Origin: Palsa-504 sp963822765
GTDB taxonomy: Bacteria; Actinomycetota; Actinomycetes; Streptosporangiales; Streptosporangiaceae
Assembly (NCBI GenBank): GCA_963822765.1
Contig: CAWGJL010000010.1
Coordinates: 1-64,000, forward strand
Direction of reading: 5' to 3'
Length of the DNA stretch: 64,000 nucleotides
Shown here: in pieces, positions 16,451-25,030 of the stretch
How positions within the stretch are numbered: the first letter of the stretch is position 1
How the letters are laid out: every line of letters starts with the position of its first letter
Notes under the pieces: generated by a model
The model's database searches: none
Told to the model about the DNA's origin: nothing
The model's input: the letters and a program-made list of their open reading frames with translations, nothing else
Translations under genes and position numbers: made by a program

Positions 16451-17878
16451 GTGGACCAATGGAGGTGGGCTGAGTTGCTCAGCGGTCTTCGATCGGCGCG
16501 ACGGCGGCGCGGCAGAAACAATCGCGCGGCGCGTATTGCTATCCCGGTCGCCGCCGTGATGGCGCTGGGCGTGACGGTCGGAATCGTGGTGGGCGCGTCG
16601 GGGCATAGCACCCCGAAGCTCCACTCGACGGCGGCCTCGGGCTCGGCGGGCGTCTCGTCCACGGCCGTCGAGGACACCTGCGACATCATCGTCCCGGCCC
16701 ACCCGCTGACGGCCAAGGGCCTGGCGACGCCGTACCAGCTCACCGGGGCGGCCGGCGGGTCACCTGCGGCCACCGGCTGCCAGATGGTCAACTCGCTCAA
16801 CCTGGGCGCGTTCGTCCAGGCCACCATCCTGGACCCGCGGACCGGCAAGCTGTACGTGTACAACCCGCTGGTCATCACCGCGGGTACTACCCCGGCGGTC
16901 AAGCCGGTGGTGCCGAAGCTGCCCAAGAACGCGATCGTGACCATCGACTTCGGGTTCAACGGCACCACCCTGCGCCAGAAGGGCGCGACGCCTGACGCGC
17001 TCAGCCAGGGCAACTGCGTCGACGGCATGCCGGGATCGCCGTTCGGGCAGGTGTCGTTCTGCAACGGCGCGAACTTCTTCAACGCGGCCTTCCGCATGGA
17101 GCGCAGCGGGAAGCTGACCATCCCGGCCGCGGGCACTGCCAGGAACCTGGTGGCCAGCGCGGGCGCGCTGGGCACCGGCCGCCAGTGCCCGACCACGCGC
17201 AACTTCGACATGATCGACCAGGACCCGAGCGACAACGTGACCAGCAAGTACCTGCTCAACCCGGCCACCGGCCAGACCGCGCAGGACACCACGGCCAACG
17301 CGGCGCGCATGAAGGGCGCCACCGTCCTGGTCAACGGCAGCGACAACGCGCTGATCGACTACTTCCTGGACCCGGCGCTGGGCTGCACCCCGCTCATGGC
17401 GCCCGACCTGGGCAACCACGGCGTGATGTCCACCTCGCAGGCGCTCGACGAACTGTTCGCGGCCAGGAACCAGCCCAAGGCCGCGGCGCTGATCCCGGAG
17501 AACGACGAGATGGTGCTCGGCCTCGGCGGTTCGGTGGACGTGGCCAAGACGGACCTGTACCGCTCCGAGATCGGGCAGGCGCCGGTTGACAGCCAGACCA
17601 ACGCGAGCAGCAGCCCGGCGATGTTCTGCCAGAACATGGTCAACATCCAGACGGCGTTCATCGCGGCCAACGAGAAGACCTTCGCCGCCTGGCCCTCGCC
17701 GGTACCCACGGTCGGCGACACCCTGTACACCTTCCTGGCCAACCGGCTGGCCTCGTCCTTCGACAACCTCAACTGCGCCAACTTCGGCCTGCATCAGACG
17801 GTCACGGTGGTGAACAACGGGGCCGGCGCGGCCACTCAGGCCACCCTGGGCGACGATCCGCAGGAGGTCGGGTTCTGA
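16451..17878 (+). CDS. Secreted or membrane-anchored protein of a widespread uncharacterised family
   Basis: 475 residues from GTG 16451; a TTG at 16475 preceded by GGAGGTG is an equally plausible start. An Arg-rich N-terminus and one helix (ARIAIPVAAVMALGVTVGIVVG) give a signal anchor. The extracellular part has motifs NPLTAKGLATPYQL-like, FVQATILDPRTGKLYVYNPLV, IDFGFNGT, FDMIDQDPSDNVTSKYLL and GSDNALIDYFLDPALGCTP, which I recognise as a recurring secreted bacterial/fungal family without known activity. A strong terminator follows immediately. Confidence 0.85.
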   Translation: MDQWRWAELLSGLRSARRRRGRNNRAARIAIPVAAVMALGVTVGIVVGASGHSTPKLHSTAASGSAGVSSTAVEDTCDIIVPAHPLTAKGLATPYQLTGAAGGSPAATGCQMVNSLNLGAFVQATILDPRTGKLYVYNPLVITAGTTPAVKPVVPKLPKNAIVTIDFGFNGTTLRQKGATPDALSQGNCVDGMPGSPFGQVSFCNGANFFNAAFRMERSGKLTIPAAGTARNLVASAGALGTGRQCPTTRNFDMIDQDPSDNVTSKYLLNPATGQTAQDTTANAARMKGATVLVNGSDNALIDYFLDPALGCTPLMAPDLGNHGVMSTSQALDELFAARNQPKAAALIPENDEMVLGLGGSVDVAKTDLYRSEIGQAPVDSQTNASSSPAMFCQNMVNIQTAFIAANEKTFAAWPSPVPTVGDTLYTFLANRLASSFDNLNCANFGLHQTVTVVNNGAGAATQATLGDDPQEVGF

Positions 17879-17903
17879 GCATCGCGTAGCCGCTCCTTAC
17901 CGC

Positions 17904-17940
17904 GGCCGGGCCGGAGAATCTCTCCGGCCCGGCCGTTTTT
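17904..17940 (+). terminator. Intrinsic terminator
   Basis: A 14-bp perfect GC-rich stem (GGCCGGGCCGGAGA with TCTCCGGCCCGGCC), 3-nt loop ATC, followed by GTTTTT. It ends transcription 26-62 nt after the secreted-protein stop codon. Confidence 0.92.
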
Positions 17941-17976
17941 GCGTTCCGCCCGGTCACCAGCGGCCCCGCCTAACGA

Positions 17977-18026
17977 CGTCGTTGCCGCAACGACGCGCAC
18001 CTGACGACGTGGCTGCCGCAGCGACG
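17977..18026. repeat. Two tandem imperfect inverted repeats, 31 bp apart
   Basis: CGTCGTTG-CCG-CAACGACG (17977-17995) is a perfect dyad, and CGTGGCTG-CCG-CAGCGACG (18008-18026) is a diverged copy exactly 31 bp (about three helical turns) downstream, both centred on CCG. The arrangement is typical of cooperative operator pairs. Confidence 0.55.
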
Positions 18027-18066
18027 TCGTAGTCGGCACCGGTTCTGAGGCGGCTCGGGCAACAAA

Positions 18067-18105
18067 ATCGGTCAGCTGACCGATGTCTCTCACTGCAAGT
18101 TGCAG
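18067..18105. promoter_or_regulatory. Perfect palindromes upstream of the orphan substrate-binding protein
   Basis: ATCGGTCAGCTGACCGAT (18067-18084) is an 18-bp perfect palindrome and CTGCAAGTTGCAG (18093-18105) a 13-nt one, with a second element set at 17977-18026. They lie 172-210 nt before the ATG at 18277. Such sites usually bind dimeric TetR-, GntR- or LacI-type regulators. Confidence 0.55.
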
Positions 18106-18276
18106 CAATATTTGTCGCGCAACCGGCGCTGGGCGCTTCCGTATCCGCCCGGTCCTTCCCGGGAGCAGCGCACAGGAGCAAGCGCTGGCCGGATCAGTTC
18201 GTGCCCCGCACGCGGTCCGGGGGCTCAGCTGTGCCCGTGATGTCTTTGCCGACCCCTGAGAAAGGGAGGAACCGTC

Positions 18277-19329
18277 ATGCCGCGTAGGTTCATGCGGGCC
18301 GTCCGGGGCGCCGAGATCGTGGGTGCCGTGATAGCCGCCGCAGTCTTGGCGATCCTGTTCCTGCCGAAGCTGGCCGGGGGCGGCGACGCCGCCCCCTCGG
18401 TCATGGGAGAGCCGGACCTGAACGTGGCCGTGGTGCCGGCCGTGGACTCGGCCGGCTTCTTCGTGGCCCTGCACCAGGGCTTGTTCGCGGCGCAAGGTCT
18501 GCACGTCACGTTCGTCCCGGCGGTCAGCTCCGAGACGGTCATCAACGCCCAGGCGCTCAGCCAGCCGCTGGACCGGATCGACATCTCCTGCGGCAACTAC
18601 GTCAGCTACATCCAGGCGCAGGAGAACTACGACCAGGGCAAGCGGTCCTCCTCGGCCAGCGGCGGCACGGTCGCCGCCAACCTGGACATTTTCGCCGAGG
18701 GTTCGGTGATGCAAACGGGAGCTCAGGGCCTGTACGTGATGGCCAACTCCCGGATCCGGACGCTGGCCGACCTGGAAGGCAAGACCATCGGGGTCAACGC
18801 GCCGGGCAACATCTTGTACCTGCTGGCCGCCTCCGCGCTGGCCGACATCGGGCTGAGCGTGTCCGGCGTGCATTTCGCGTACTACCCGCTGCCGCAGATG
18901 GCCGCGATGCTTAAGGCCGGGAAGATCGCCGCGGCGGTACTGCCCGAGCCGTTCGCCAGCCAGGCCGAGCAGGCGATGGCACTGTCGCAACTCGCCGATC
19001 TGGATCAGGGCGCCACGGTCGCGTTCCCGGTTCAGGGGTGCGCGGTGACCCGGCAGTGGGCCGCGCAGCATCCGGCCGAGCTGGCCGCGTTCCGGACCGC
19101 GTTCGAACAGGGCCAGCAGATCGCGGACACCAACCGGGCCGCCGTGGACCAGGCGATGGAGTCGCTGCCCACGCCGCTCGGCGTCACCCCGGTGACGGCG
19201 GCGGTGATGGCGCTGGACAGCTATCCGACCGGGCCGGTCGACGTGGTGCGCATCCAGCGGGTCGCCGACGTGATGCGGCAGTTCCTCGGCTTCCCCGTCT
19301 TCAACGTGGGGTCGATGGTCGGCGGCTGA
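18277..19329 (+). CDS. Orphan ABC substrate-binding protein, SsuA/THI5-like
   Basis: 350 residues, with AAAGGGAGG 6-14 nt before the ATG. A single N-terminal helix (VGAVIAAAVLAILFLP) without lipobox anchors or exports it. The body follows the NMT1/SsuA fold: VAVVPAVDSAGFFVALHQGLFAAQGL, ADLEGKTIGVNAPGN and PEPFASQAEQ. Such proteins bind sulfonates, nitrate, taurine or thiamine precursors. No permease or ATPase gene is adjacent, so its partner is elsewhere or it senses rather than transports. The downstream hydrolase starts 16 nt later with its own apparent promoter. Confidence 0.85.
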   Translation: MPRRFMRAVRGAEIVGAVIAAAVLAILFLPKLAGGGDAAPSVMGEPDLNVAVVPAVDSAGFFVALHQGLFAAQGLHVTFVPAVSSETVINAQALSQPLDRIDISCGNYVSYIQAQENYDQGKRSSSASGGTVAANLDIFAEGSVMQTGAQGLYVMANSRIRTLADLEGKTIGVNAPGNILYLLAASALADIGLSVSGVHFAYYPLPQMAAMLKAGKIAAAVLPEPFASQAEQAMALSQLADLDQGATVAFPVQGCAVTRQWAAQHPAELAAFRTAFEQGQQIADTNRAAVDQAMESLPTPLGVTPVTAAVMALDSYPTGPVDVVRIQRVADVMRQFLGFPVFNVGSMVGG

Positions 19330-19345
19330 CCGCTAGGATCGGTCC

Positions 19346-19918
19346 ATGGCTGAGGTGGTGCTTTTTCACCACGCGCAGGGACTGACCCCGGGCGTCGTCG
19401 CGTTCGCCGACGAGCTGCGCCGGGCCGGGCACACTGTGCACACACCCGATCTGCTCGACGGCCGCACCTTCGCCAGCATCGAGGAGGGGATGGCCTATGC
19501 CGCGGAGATCGGCTTCCCCGACGAGGTGATCGGGCGCGGCGCCCGGGCCGTCGAGGGGCTGCCCGCCGGGCTGGTGTACGCCGGCTTCTCGCTCGGCGTG
19601 CTCCCGGCCCAGTTCCTGGCGCAGACGCGGCCGGGCGCGCGGGGAGCGGTGCTGTGCTACTCGTGCGTGCCGGTGTCGGCGTTCGGCTCCGGGTGGCCCG
19701 ATGCAGTGCCGGCCCAGGTGCACGGGATGGACGCCGATCCGGTCTTCGTCGGCGAAGGCGACATCGACGCCGCCCGCGAGCTAGTCGAGCAGGCCTCGGA
19801 CGGCGAATTGTTCCTGTATCCCGGCGACCAGCACTACTTCGCCGACAGCTCACTGCCGTCCTACGACCCCGAGGCCACCGCGCTCCTGGTCCGGCGCATG
19901 CTCGACTTCCTCCGGTAG
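19346..19918 (+). CDS. Dienelactone-hydrolase-family protein
   Basis: 190 residues. The alpha/beta-hydrolase core has VVLFHHAQGLTPGV, a nucleophile elbow GFSLG (Ser in place of the Cys of true dienelactone hydrolases), and a terminal GDQHYFAD supplying Asp/His. TAGGAT ends 6 nt before the ATG, indicating a leaderless transcript rather than read-through from the gene before. Substrate unknown. Confidence 0.85.
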   Translation: MAEVVLFHHAQGLTPGVVAFADELRRAGHTVHTPDLLDGRTFASIEEGMAYAAEIGFPDEVIGRGARAVEGLPAGLVYAGFSLGVLPAQFLAQTRPGARGAVLCYSCVPVSAFGSGWPDAVPAQVHGMDADPVFVGEGDIDAARELVEQASDGELFLYPGDQHYFADSSLPSYDPEATALLVRRMLDFLR

Positions 19919-19924
19919 GGCGCG

Positions 19925-20332
19925 GTGTTCGAGCGCCTGGTCCCGGTCAGGTGGCGTGACACGGACGCCCAGGGACACGTCAACCACGCCGTGTTCCTCA
20001 CCTACCTCGAGGAGGCCAGGGATGCGTTCTTCGAGCACGTCATCGGGGCCGACCCGAGCTACGTGGTGGCCAGGGTCGAGGTCGACCTGCGGGCCGAGGT
20101 CCGGCATCCGGACCGGCAGGTGACGGTGCGGATCCAGGCCGAGCGGCTGGGCACGACCAGCTTGACCACCCGCGAGACGATCCTGACCGCCGCCGGGCAC
20201 GTGGCGGCGCAGGCCCGCGTGGTCACGGTCCGCTGGGACCCCGGCCAGCACCAGGCCATCCCGTTCAGCGAAGCCGAGCGCGAGCGGCTGGCGGCGGCCG
20301 GGGCGGCTACGTCTCCGTCGCGGTCCCGGTAG
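19925..20332 (+). CDS. Acyl-CoA thioesterase, 4HBT hotdog fold
   Basis: 135 residues, GTG start 6 nt after the hydrolase stop. The motif VRWRDTDAQGHVNHAVFLTYLEEAR contains the catalytic Asp and the VNHAVF of 4-hydroxybenzoyl-CoA-type thioesterases. Cleaves acyl-CoA to free acid; substrate not predictable. Probably cotranscribed with the dienelactone hydrolase. Its last 26 nt overlap the 3' end of the convergent PLD-like gene. Confidence 0.9.
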   Translation: MFERLVPVRWRDTDAQGHVNHAVFLTYLEEARDAFFEHVIGADPSYVVARVEVDLRAEVRHPDRQVTVRIQAERLGTTSLTTRETILTAAGHVAAQARVVTVRWDPGQHQAIPFSEAERERLAAAGAATSPSRSR

Positions 20333-20990
20333 GCGTGGCCGCACCAGTGGCGTTGAAGGTCGGCTGGGGTTGCGCATGGGCCACGGCGTGCTCGTAGTTC
20401 AGCCGCGCGGAGAACTTGGCGATCTCGTACGGGTTCATGAACACGGCGAGCGTGTTGTTCTGGGCCTTGAAGCCGGGCGCCTGCTTGGCGGCGGCGAGGC
20501 TGATGCCGGTGCCCTCGCCCGAGGATGACCAGTTGGTCGAGCCTTCGAAGGCGACGATGCCGTCCAGGATCCCGCCCTTGGTGTGGCTGATCTGATCGGT
20601 GGCCGAGGTGCCGACGGCGAAGTCGTTGGCGAAGCCCGCGGCGTCCTGCCCCACGTCGGAGCTCAGGATGGCCCGCTCGGTCGGGCCCGAGGCCTGGGAT
20701 TTGTCCAGCGTGACCGAGACCATCACCGACGGGTTATGCACCAGGCCAATCAGCACGCCGTTGAGCTCGGCGTCGTCGTAGCCGAACATGTTCATCTTCA
20801 CGCTGAGGGTCACCCGGGTGAACAGGTGCATCAGTATCCCGTGAACGTCATCACGGCCGACGTAGAAGACCCGGAAGTCGGGGCTGGCGGTGGGGCCGAA
20901 GGCCTGCTCGGCGGTGTACACGGCCAGTTCGTCAAGGGTGAACGTCTGCAGTGTGGGGCGGCTGGACGCGGCTCCGGCATCGGTGGTCAT
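20307..20990 (-). CDS. Phospholipase-D-like protein with a single HKD motif
   Basis: 227 residues. HTKGGILD matches HxKx4D and is followed by GIVAFEGSTNWSSSGEG, where GSTNWS is the usual post-HKD signature. With one motif, two subunits would form the active site, as in Nuc-type nucleases. The N-terminal half (FRVFYVGRDDVHGILMHLF) is an extra domain, and the Ala/Thr tail is low complexity. No signal peptide, so a cytoplasmic nuclease or phosphodiesterase rather than a secreted lipase is likely. Confidence 0.75.
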   Translation of the reverse strand: MTTDAGAASSRPTLQTFTLDELAVYTAEQAFGPTASPDFRVFYVGRDDVHGILMHLFTRVTLSVKMNMFGYDDAELNGVLIGLVHNPSVMVSVTLDKSQASGPTERAILSSDVGQDAAGFANDFAVGTSATDQISHTKGGILDGIVAFEGSTNWSSSGEGTGISLAAAKQAPGFKAQNNTLAVFMNPYEIAKFSARLNYEHAVAHAQPQPTFNATGAATPTGTATET

Positions 20991-21251
20991 TCGTGCCTCC
21001 TCGGGGGGATATACGGTTCAGAACGCGACGAGGGCGGACAGGCCGGCCCTGGTCGGCCCGGTAGGCGCCGCGCCGCGCACACACCCCCACGGCTGCACTC
21101 TAAGCCTTACAGACCAGGCACAGCGAGAGCCTCATGGATGGACGAATGCCCCGCCTGTCTCACGAGGTAACCGCTAAAGTCGGCCGGTAATTCAGGTGCG
21201 TCCCTGAGAATCTCCCGGGATTTCCTAGGTTCGAGTTGCAAAGTGCACACA

Positions 21252-22265
21252 ATGAGGACTCAGCGGCGGGGCGACGTGGTGGCGGCCGTGCTGCTCATCG
21301 CGCTGCCGGCCGTCATCTTCGGCGTGCCCGCGCTGCTCGGGCACGCCGTTCTGCCCGGTGACGACCTGACCCAGAACTTCCCCTGCGCGTGCTGGCCGGG
21401 CGCGAGATCCGGGCCGGGCACATGCCGCTGTTCGACCCGTACATCTGGAGCGGAGCGCCGTTGCTGGCGGGCTGGAACGCGGCGGCCGCCTACCCGCTCA
21501 CCTGGCTGTTCGCCGTCTTGCCCGGCACCGCGGCGTGGACGCTCAACATGATCGTCACCTGGGCGGTGGCCGGGCTCGGGATGTTCTGCTTCCTGCGGGC
21601 GCTGCGGCTGGCCAGCCTGGCCAGCTTCCTCGGGGCGCCGCGCGGGGCCCGCCGCGGTGTCCGTCACCGCGGGCCTGGCCCTGGGCCTGGGCCTGGGCGC
21701 GATTCAGTGGCTGCCCGGGCTGGCCACGATCAGCAGTTCCCAGCGCGGGGTCGATTCGATGGCCTTGTACAGCTCGGGCTCGCTGCCGGTCCGCTGGGTG
21801 CTGCTGACCCTGGTACCGGACCTCCTGGGCGGGTCCGGTTCGCTGGGCCAGCCCGGTTTCTTCGGCTTCTACAACCTGACCGAGGTGACGAGCTACGCCG
21901 GCATCCTGCCGCTCGTGGCCGCGTTCGTGCTCCTCGGCCGGCTGCGCGGCGCCGGCACCCGCCGGAGTGGCTCGTCTGGCACGTCATGGCGCTGGCCGGG
22001 GTCGCGCTGGCGCTGGGCGGCAATACCCCGCTGGGCACGGTGCTTTACCACCTGCCGTTGTTCGGCGATCAGCGGCTGCAGAGAGGCCGTCGGCGTGCCG
22101 GCCGGGCTCGGCGTGCTCACCTTCCGTTATGCGCCGCCCGGCTTCGGCGTCGGGCTGACCCTGTCGCTCATGGCGGGAGTGCTGATCGCCGGGTTCTTCG
22201 TGACGGGGTTGCTGGCCAGGCGGGCGCGCAAACCCGTGCCCCGTCCCCCCGTCACCGGTCAGTAG
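21252..22265 (+). pseudogene. YfhO-like polytopic membrane protein/glycosyltransferase, heavily decayed
   Basis: Pieces of one large membrane protein in several frames: GDVVAAVLLIALPAVIFG and GDDLTQNFP (frame of 21252), LAGREIRAGHMPLFDPYIWSG to FCFLRALRLA (frame of 21389), LGLGLGAIQWLPGLATISSSQRG and FGFYNLTEVTSYAG (frame of 21657), ALALGGNTPLGTVLYHLPLFGD, then a last helix. DPYIWSGAPLLAG is typical of YfhO-type proteins of 700-900 residues. At least three frame changes and internal losses leave about 1 kb, so it is inactive. Confidence 0.75.
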
Positions 22266-23296
22266 TCCGGCCCGGACGCTGCAGGATCGGTGACGGCGAC
22301 CGCGGCGTTGAGCGCGTCCAGCGCCGACCCCTGCCGGACCGCGTCGGCCCGGTCGAACGGCCCGGTCCAGGCCAGCCCGACCTGGTTGCGCCGGTTCCTG
22401 CCGTTGCGCCACAGCGAGGTCGCGTTGGCCAGGATGAAGTCGCGGTAGCCGGCCCGCGGACGGTGCCGGTAGAGCTCGTACAGGTGCCTGACGAAGATGC
22501 CCTTGAACTGGGGCCGGTCGCGGTCACGGCGGCCGGTCTCCCGCTCGCCGGGCTCGGTGAGGATGCCCGGCGGCACGGTGAGGTCGCGCAGCGCCGCCGC
22601 AGCGATGGTTTCCGCCTGCCCCAGGTAGGCATCGTCGCCGGTGATCTCGTACAGCACGGCGAGCCCGCCGATGACCACGCCCTGGTTGTAGGTCCAGGTG
22701 GTCCGGCCGTTGTTCGCGCAGCCGGCGGTCAGCCCGTCGTTGACCAGGCCGGCCGGGCCGATCATGCCGCTGCCGGAGAACCACTGCCATTCGCGCAGCG
22801 CCCAGTCGAGGTACCCGCCGCCGGCGGCCTCGGCCCGGCACTGCCCGGGAGAACGCTGATGCAGCCGGCCGGCGATGAGCAGGAAGAGCTCGTTCGGAAT
22901 CGCGTTCTTGTAGGTCCGGCGGCGGGTCCACCACAGGCCGCCGCCGCACGTGTCGTCCCAGCCGGCCGCCATCCCGGCGAACAGCCCGCGCGCCATATCG
23001 AGGTACTTCACCTCGCCGGTCAGGTCGTAGGCCGCGATCCAGGCCAGCGCCCACCAGCCGTCGTCGTCGTAGTACAGGTTGCTGAACCCGCGGTTGACCC
23101 GCTCGGCGCGGGTGAACGTGGTCTCGATGACGTACCGGTGAGCGTGCTCGCCGGTCCGCTGGCTGTGCTGGATCACGGCGGTCAGCGCGTTGGCGGAGTT
23201 CCACCAGCCCGCGGTCTTCCACAGCCCGGTCCTCGGGTTGTACCAGCGCTGCAGCGCGCCGGCGGCGTCGCGGGCCCAGGTCCGGTACGGGTCCAC
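22259..23296 (-). CDS. Glycoside hydrolase family 76 protein, copy 2
   Basis: 345 residues, GTG start. All the family blocks of copy 1 recur: ALQRWYNP, GWWNSANALTAV, YYDDDGWWALAWIAAYDL, AGWDDTCGGGLWW, KNAIPNELFLL, WTYNQGVVIGG, QFKGIFVRHLYE and a near-identical tail around WTGPFDRADA. It starts 4 nt after the stop of the GT-C mannosyltransferase gene, so the two form an operon linking mannan synthesis and trimming. Like copy 1 it lacks a signal peptide. Confidence 0.9.
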   Translation of the reverse strand: MDPYRTWARDAAGALQRWYNPRTGLWKTAGWWNSANALTAVIQHSQRTGEHAHRYVIETTFTRAERVNRGFSNLYYDDDGWWALAWIAAYDLTGEVKYLDMARGLFAGMAAGWDDTCGGGLWWTRRRTYKNAIPNELFLLIAGRLHQRSPGQCRAEAAGGGYLDWALREWQWFSGSGMIGPAGLVNDGLTAGCANNGRTTWTYNQGVVIGGLAVLYEITGDDAYLGQAETIAAAALRDLTVPPGILTEPGERETGRRDRDRPQFKGIFVRHLYELYRHRPRAGYRDFILANATSLWRNGRNRRNQVGLAWTGPFDRADAVRQGSALDALNAAVAVTDPAASGPDY

Positions 23297-23300
23297 GGAT

Positions 23301-24818
23301 CTACGGGGTCGGAGCCGGGCCGCCCGGGTGGCTGTCTGGCTGCCCGGCGCTGAAGTGCAGCAGCGCGGGCACCAGGGTCGCCAGCGTGAGCCAGCGGGTC
23401 AGCGAGTTACGCGGCAGCAGGGCCAGCGTCACCCACGCCACCGCGGTGTACCAGGGCAGTGACCAGGGGGCGACCAGCACCCAGGCGAAGGTCAGCGCGC
23501 AGGTCGCCGCGAGCACGGCGGGCACGTCCGGGGACAGCCGGTTGTACAGGTACCAGGCGAGCAGGAGCAACAGCAGCGGCCACAGCACGCCCATCAGCGC
23601 GTTGACCGTCCCCTCACCCGCCACCTGGTCGCCGATGAACTGGAACAGCCGCCAGAACGACGGCGTGATGACCCGGGCCGAGGCCTCCGGCAGCGGCCGC
23701 AGCGCGTTCACGCCGTAGGTGAAGAAGTACAGGCAGAAGGTGGCCACCGCGGCGAAGCCGGCGATGCGGAGCAGGCGCGCCCAGTCGCGCTCGCGGATCA
23801 GCGGCACGGCGATGCCCAGCGCGACGAACGCCGCGTTGATCTTGATCCCCATGGCCACGCCGATCAGCGCGCCGGTGGCCAGGTCGTGCCAGAGGGTCGC
23901 GCCGCGGCGCGAGATCAGGATCGCCGCGATCCCGGCCAGCGCGACGAAGGCATCGAGCTGCGCACCCATGACCAGCACGTAGATCAGCAGCGGATTCGCG
24001 GCCCAGATCAGGCCGGCCCGGACCGGGTTGGCCGCCGAGCGCAGCAGCAGGTAACCGGCGGCGAGGTACGCCACCCCGGTCATGATCATCAGGACCCAGA
24101 TGGTCAGCCACGGCCTGCTGCCGCCGGCGAGCGCCGCGACCAGGTGCGTCCAGGTGGCCACCGGGCCGTACACCGAAGGGGTCGTCCGCCACCGGGGGTC
24201 GACCAGGGCGACGTACGGATTGTGGACGCCACCGGGGAGGCTGGCGGGCAGGAACGTGTAAGGGTCGTGCCCGAGCGCGGCGATCCGCCCGTACGCGGCC
24301 AGGCTGGCCGGGTCCGAGCTGCCGACCGGTGTGATGTTCACCACCACCGCGACCACCGCCACGGCGGACCAGAAGACGCCCCGCGGGTTCGGCTGCCAGC
24401 CGTGGCTGTTGGCCCACAGCATCCCGGCCAGGCCCAGGCAGCAGAACGTGATGGCCGGGTACATGATCCCGTTGGTGACGCCGGCCGACAGCGCGGGCGC
24501 GCCCAGCCGGCGGGCCAGCGCGGTGAGCGGCAGCAACACCGGCAGCGCCGCCTCGCTGGCGCCGGGCGCGGTCGCGCACAGCCCGACGAACGCCAGCAGC
24601 CCGAGCCCGAGCGCGGACAGTGACACGGCGGGCAGCGGCCGGGCCAGCGGGCTGGACTTCAGCCTGCGGATGAGCATGCCCATCAGCGCCTCGACCCGAC
24701 CGCCGGGAATCGGCGGCTCGGCCAGCTTGGCGGGCTCTGCCGAGGTTTGGGCCGCAGTTTGGGCCGCAGCCTGGGCGGCGGCGGGATCTGACGCCTTGGT
24801 AACCGGACCCTGGGTCAT
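23301..24818 (-). CDS. GT-C membrane mannosyltransferase (MptA/MptB type)
   Basis: 505 residues from ATG 24818 (GGGGTGA just upstream); an in-frame start at 24851 adds 11. About twelve helices. DPYTFLPASLPG and NPYVALVDPRWRTTPSVYGPVATW resemble the loop motifs of polyprenol-phosphomannose-dependent alpha-1,6-mannosyltransferases, and GQLDAFVAL-like MGAQLDAFVALAG and MGIKINAAFVALG follow. These enzymes build lipoglycan or lipomannan backbones on the outer face of the membrane. Cotranscribed with GH76 copy 2, which suggests an alpha-1,6-mannan context. Confidence 0.8.
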   Translation of the reverse strand: MTQGPVTKASDPAAAQAAAQTAAQTSAEPAKLAEPPIPGGRVEALMGMLIRRLKSSPLARPLPAVSLSALGLGLLAFVGLCATAPGASEAALPVLLPLTALARRLGAPALSAGVTNGIMYPAITFCCLGLAGMLWANSHGWQPNPRGVFWSAVAVVAVVVNITPVGSSDPASLAAYGRIAALGHDPYTFLPASLPGGVHNPYVALVDPRWRTTPSVYGPVATWTHLVAALAGGSRPWLTIWVLMIMTGVAYLAAGYLLLRSAANPVRAGLIWAANPLLIYVLVMGAQLDAFVALAGIAAILISRRGATLWHDLATGALIGVAMGIKINAAFVALGIAVPLIRERDWARLLRIAGFAAVATFCLYFFTYGVNALRPLPEASARVITPSFWRLFQFIGDQVAGEGTVNALMGVLWPLLLLLLAWYLYNRLSPDVPAVLAATCALTFAWVLVAPWSLPWYTAVAWVTLALLPRNSLTRWLTLATLVPALLHFSAGQPDSHPGGPAPTP

Positions 24819-25030
24819 CGCGTCACCCCGGGCCAGAGCGTCCGGGGCCACCCCCCGGACTGGCCGGCCACCCCAATACCAAGGAATCCATGACCTGCAT
24901 GGTAGGCGAGGCTGATGGGGTGGGCAGCACGGTCGGGGAGAACATCGGGCCCGTCGCCCGGTTCGCTGTTACCGTGAGTTGCCGGCGAACTGGCGCATCC
25001 GGTGCCGCGGATGCGGTTAGCTTGAGAACC

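Noticed and set aside
17977..18026. Possible CRISPR-like spacing of inverted repeats
   Set aside because: Only two diverged units with a 12-nt intervening sequence; fits an operator pair better.
21389..23353. A 654-codon open frame on the plus strand across the YfhO remnant and GH76 copy 2
   Set aside because: Only its first about 85 codons match a protein; the rest is antisense to a clear GH76 gene and arises from GC-biased third positions.
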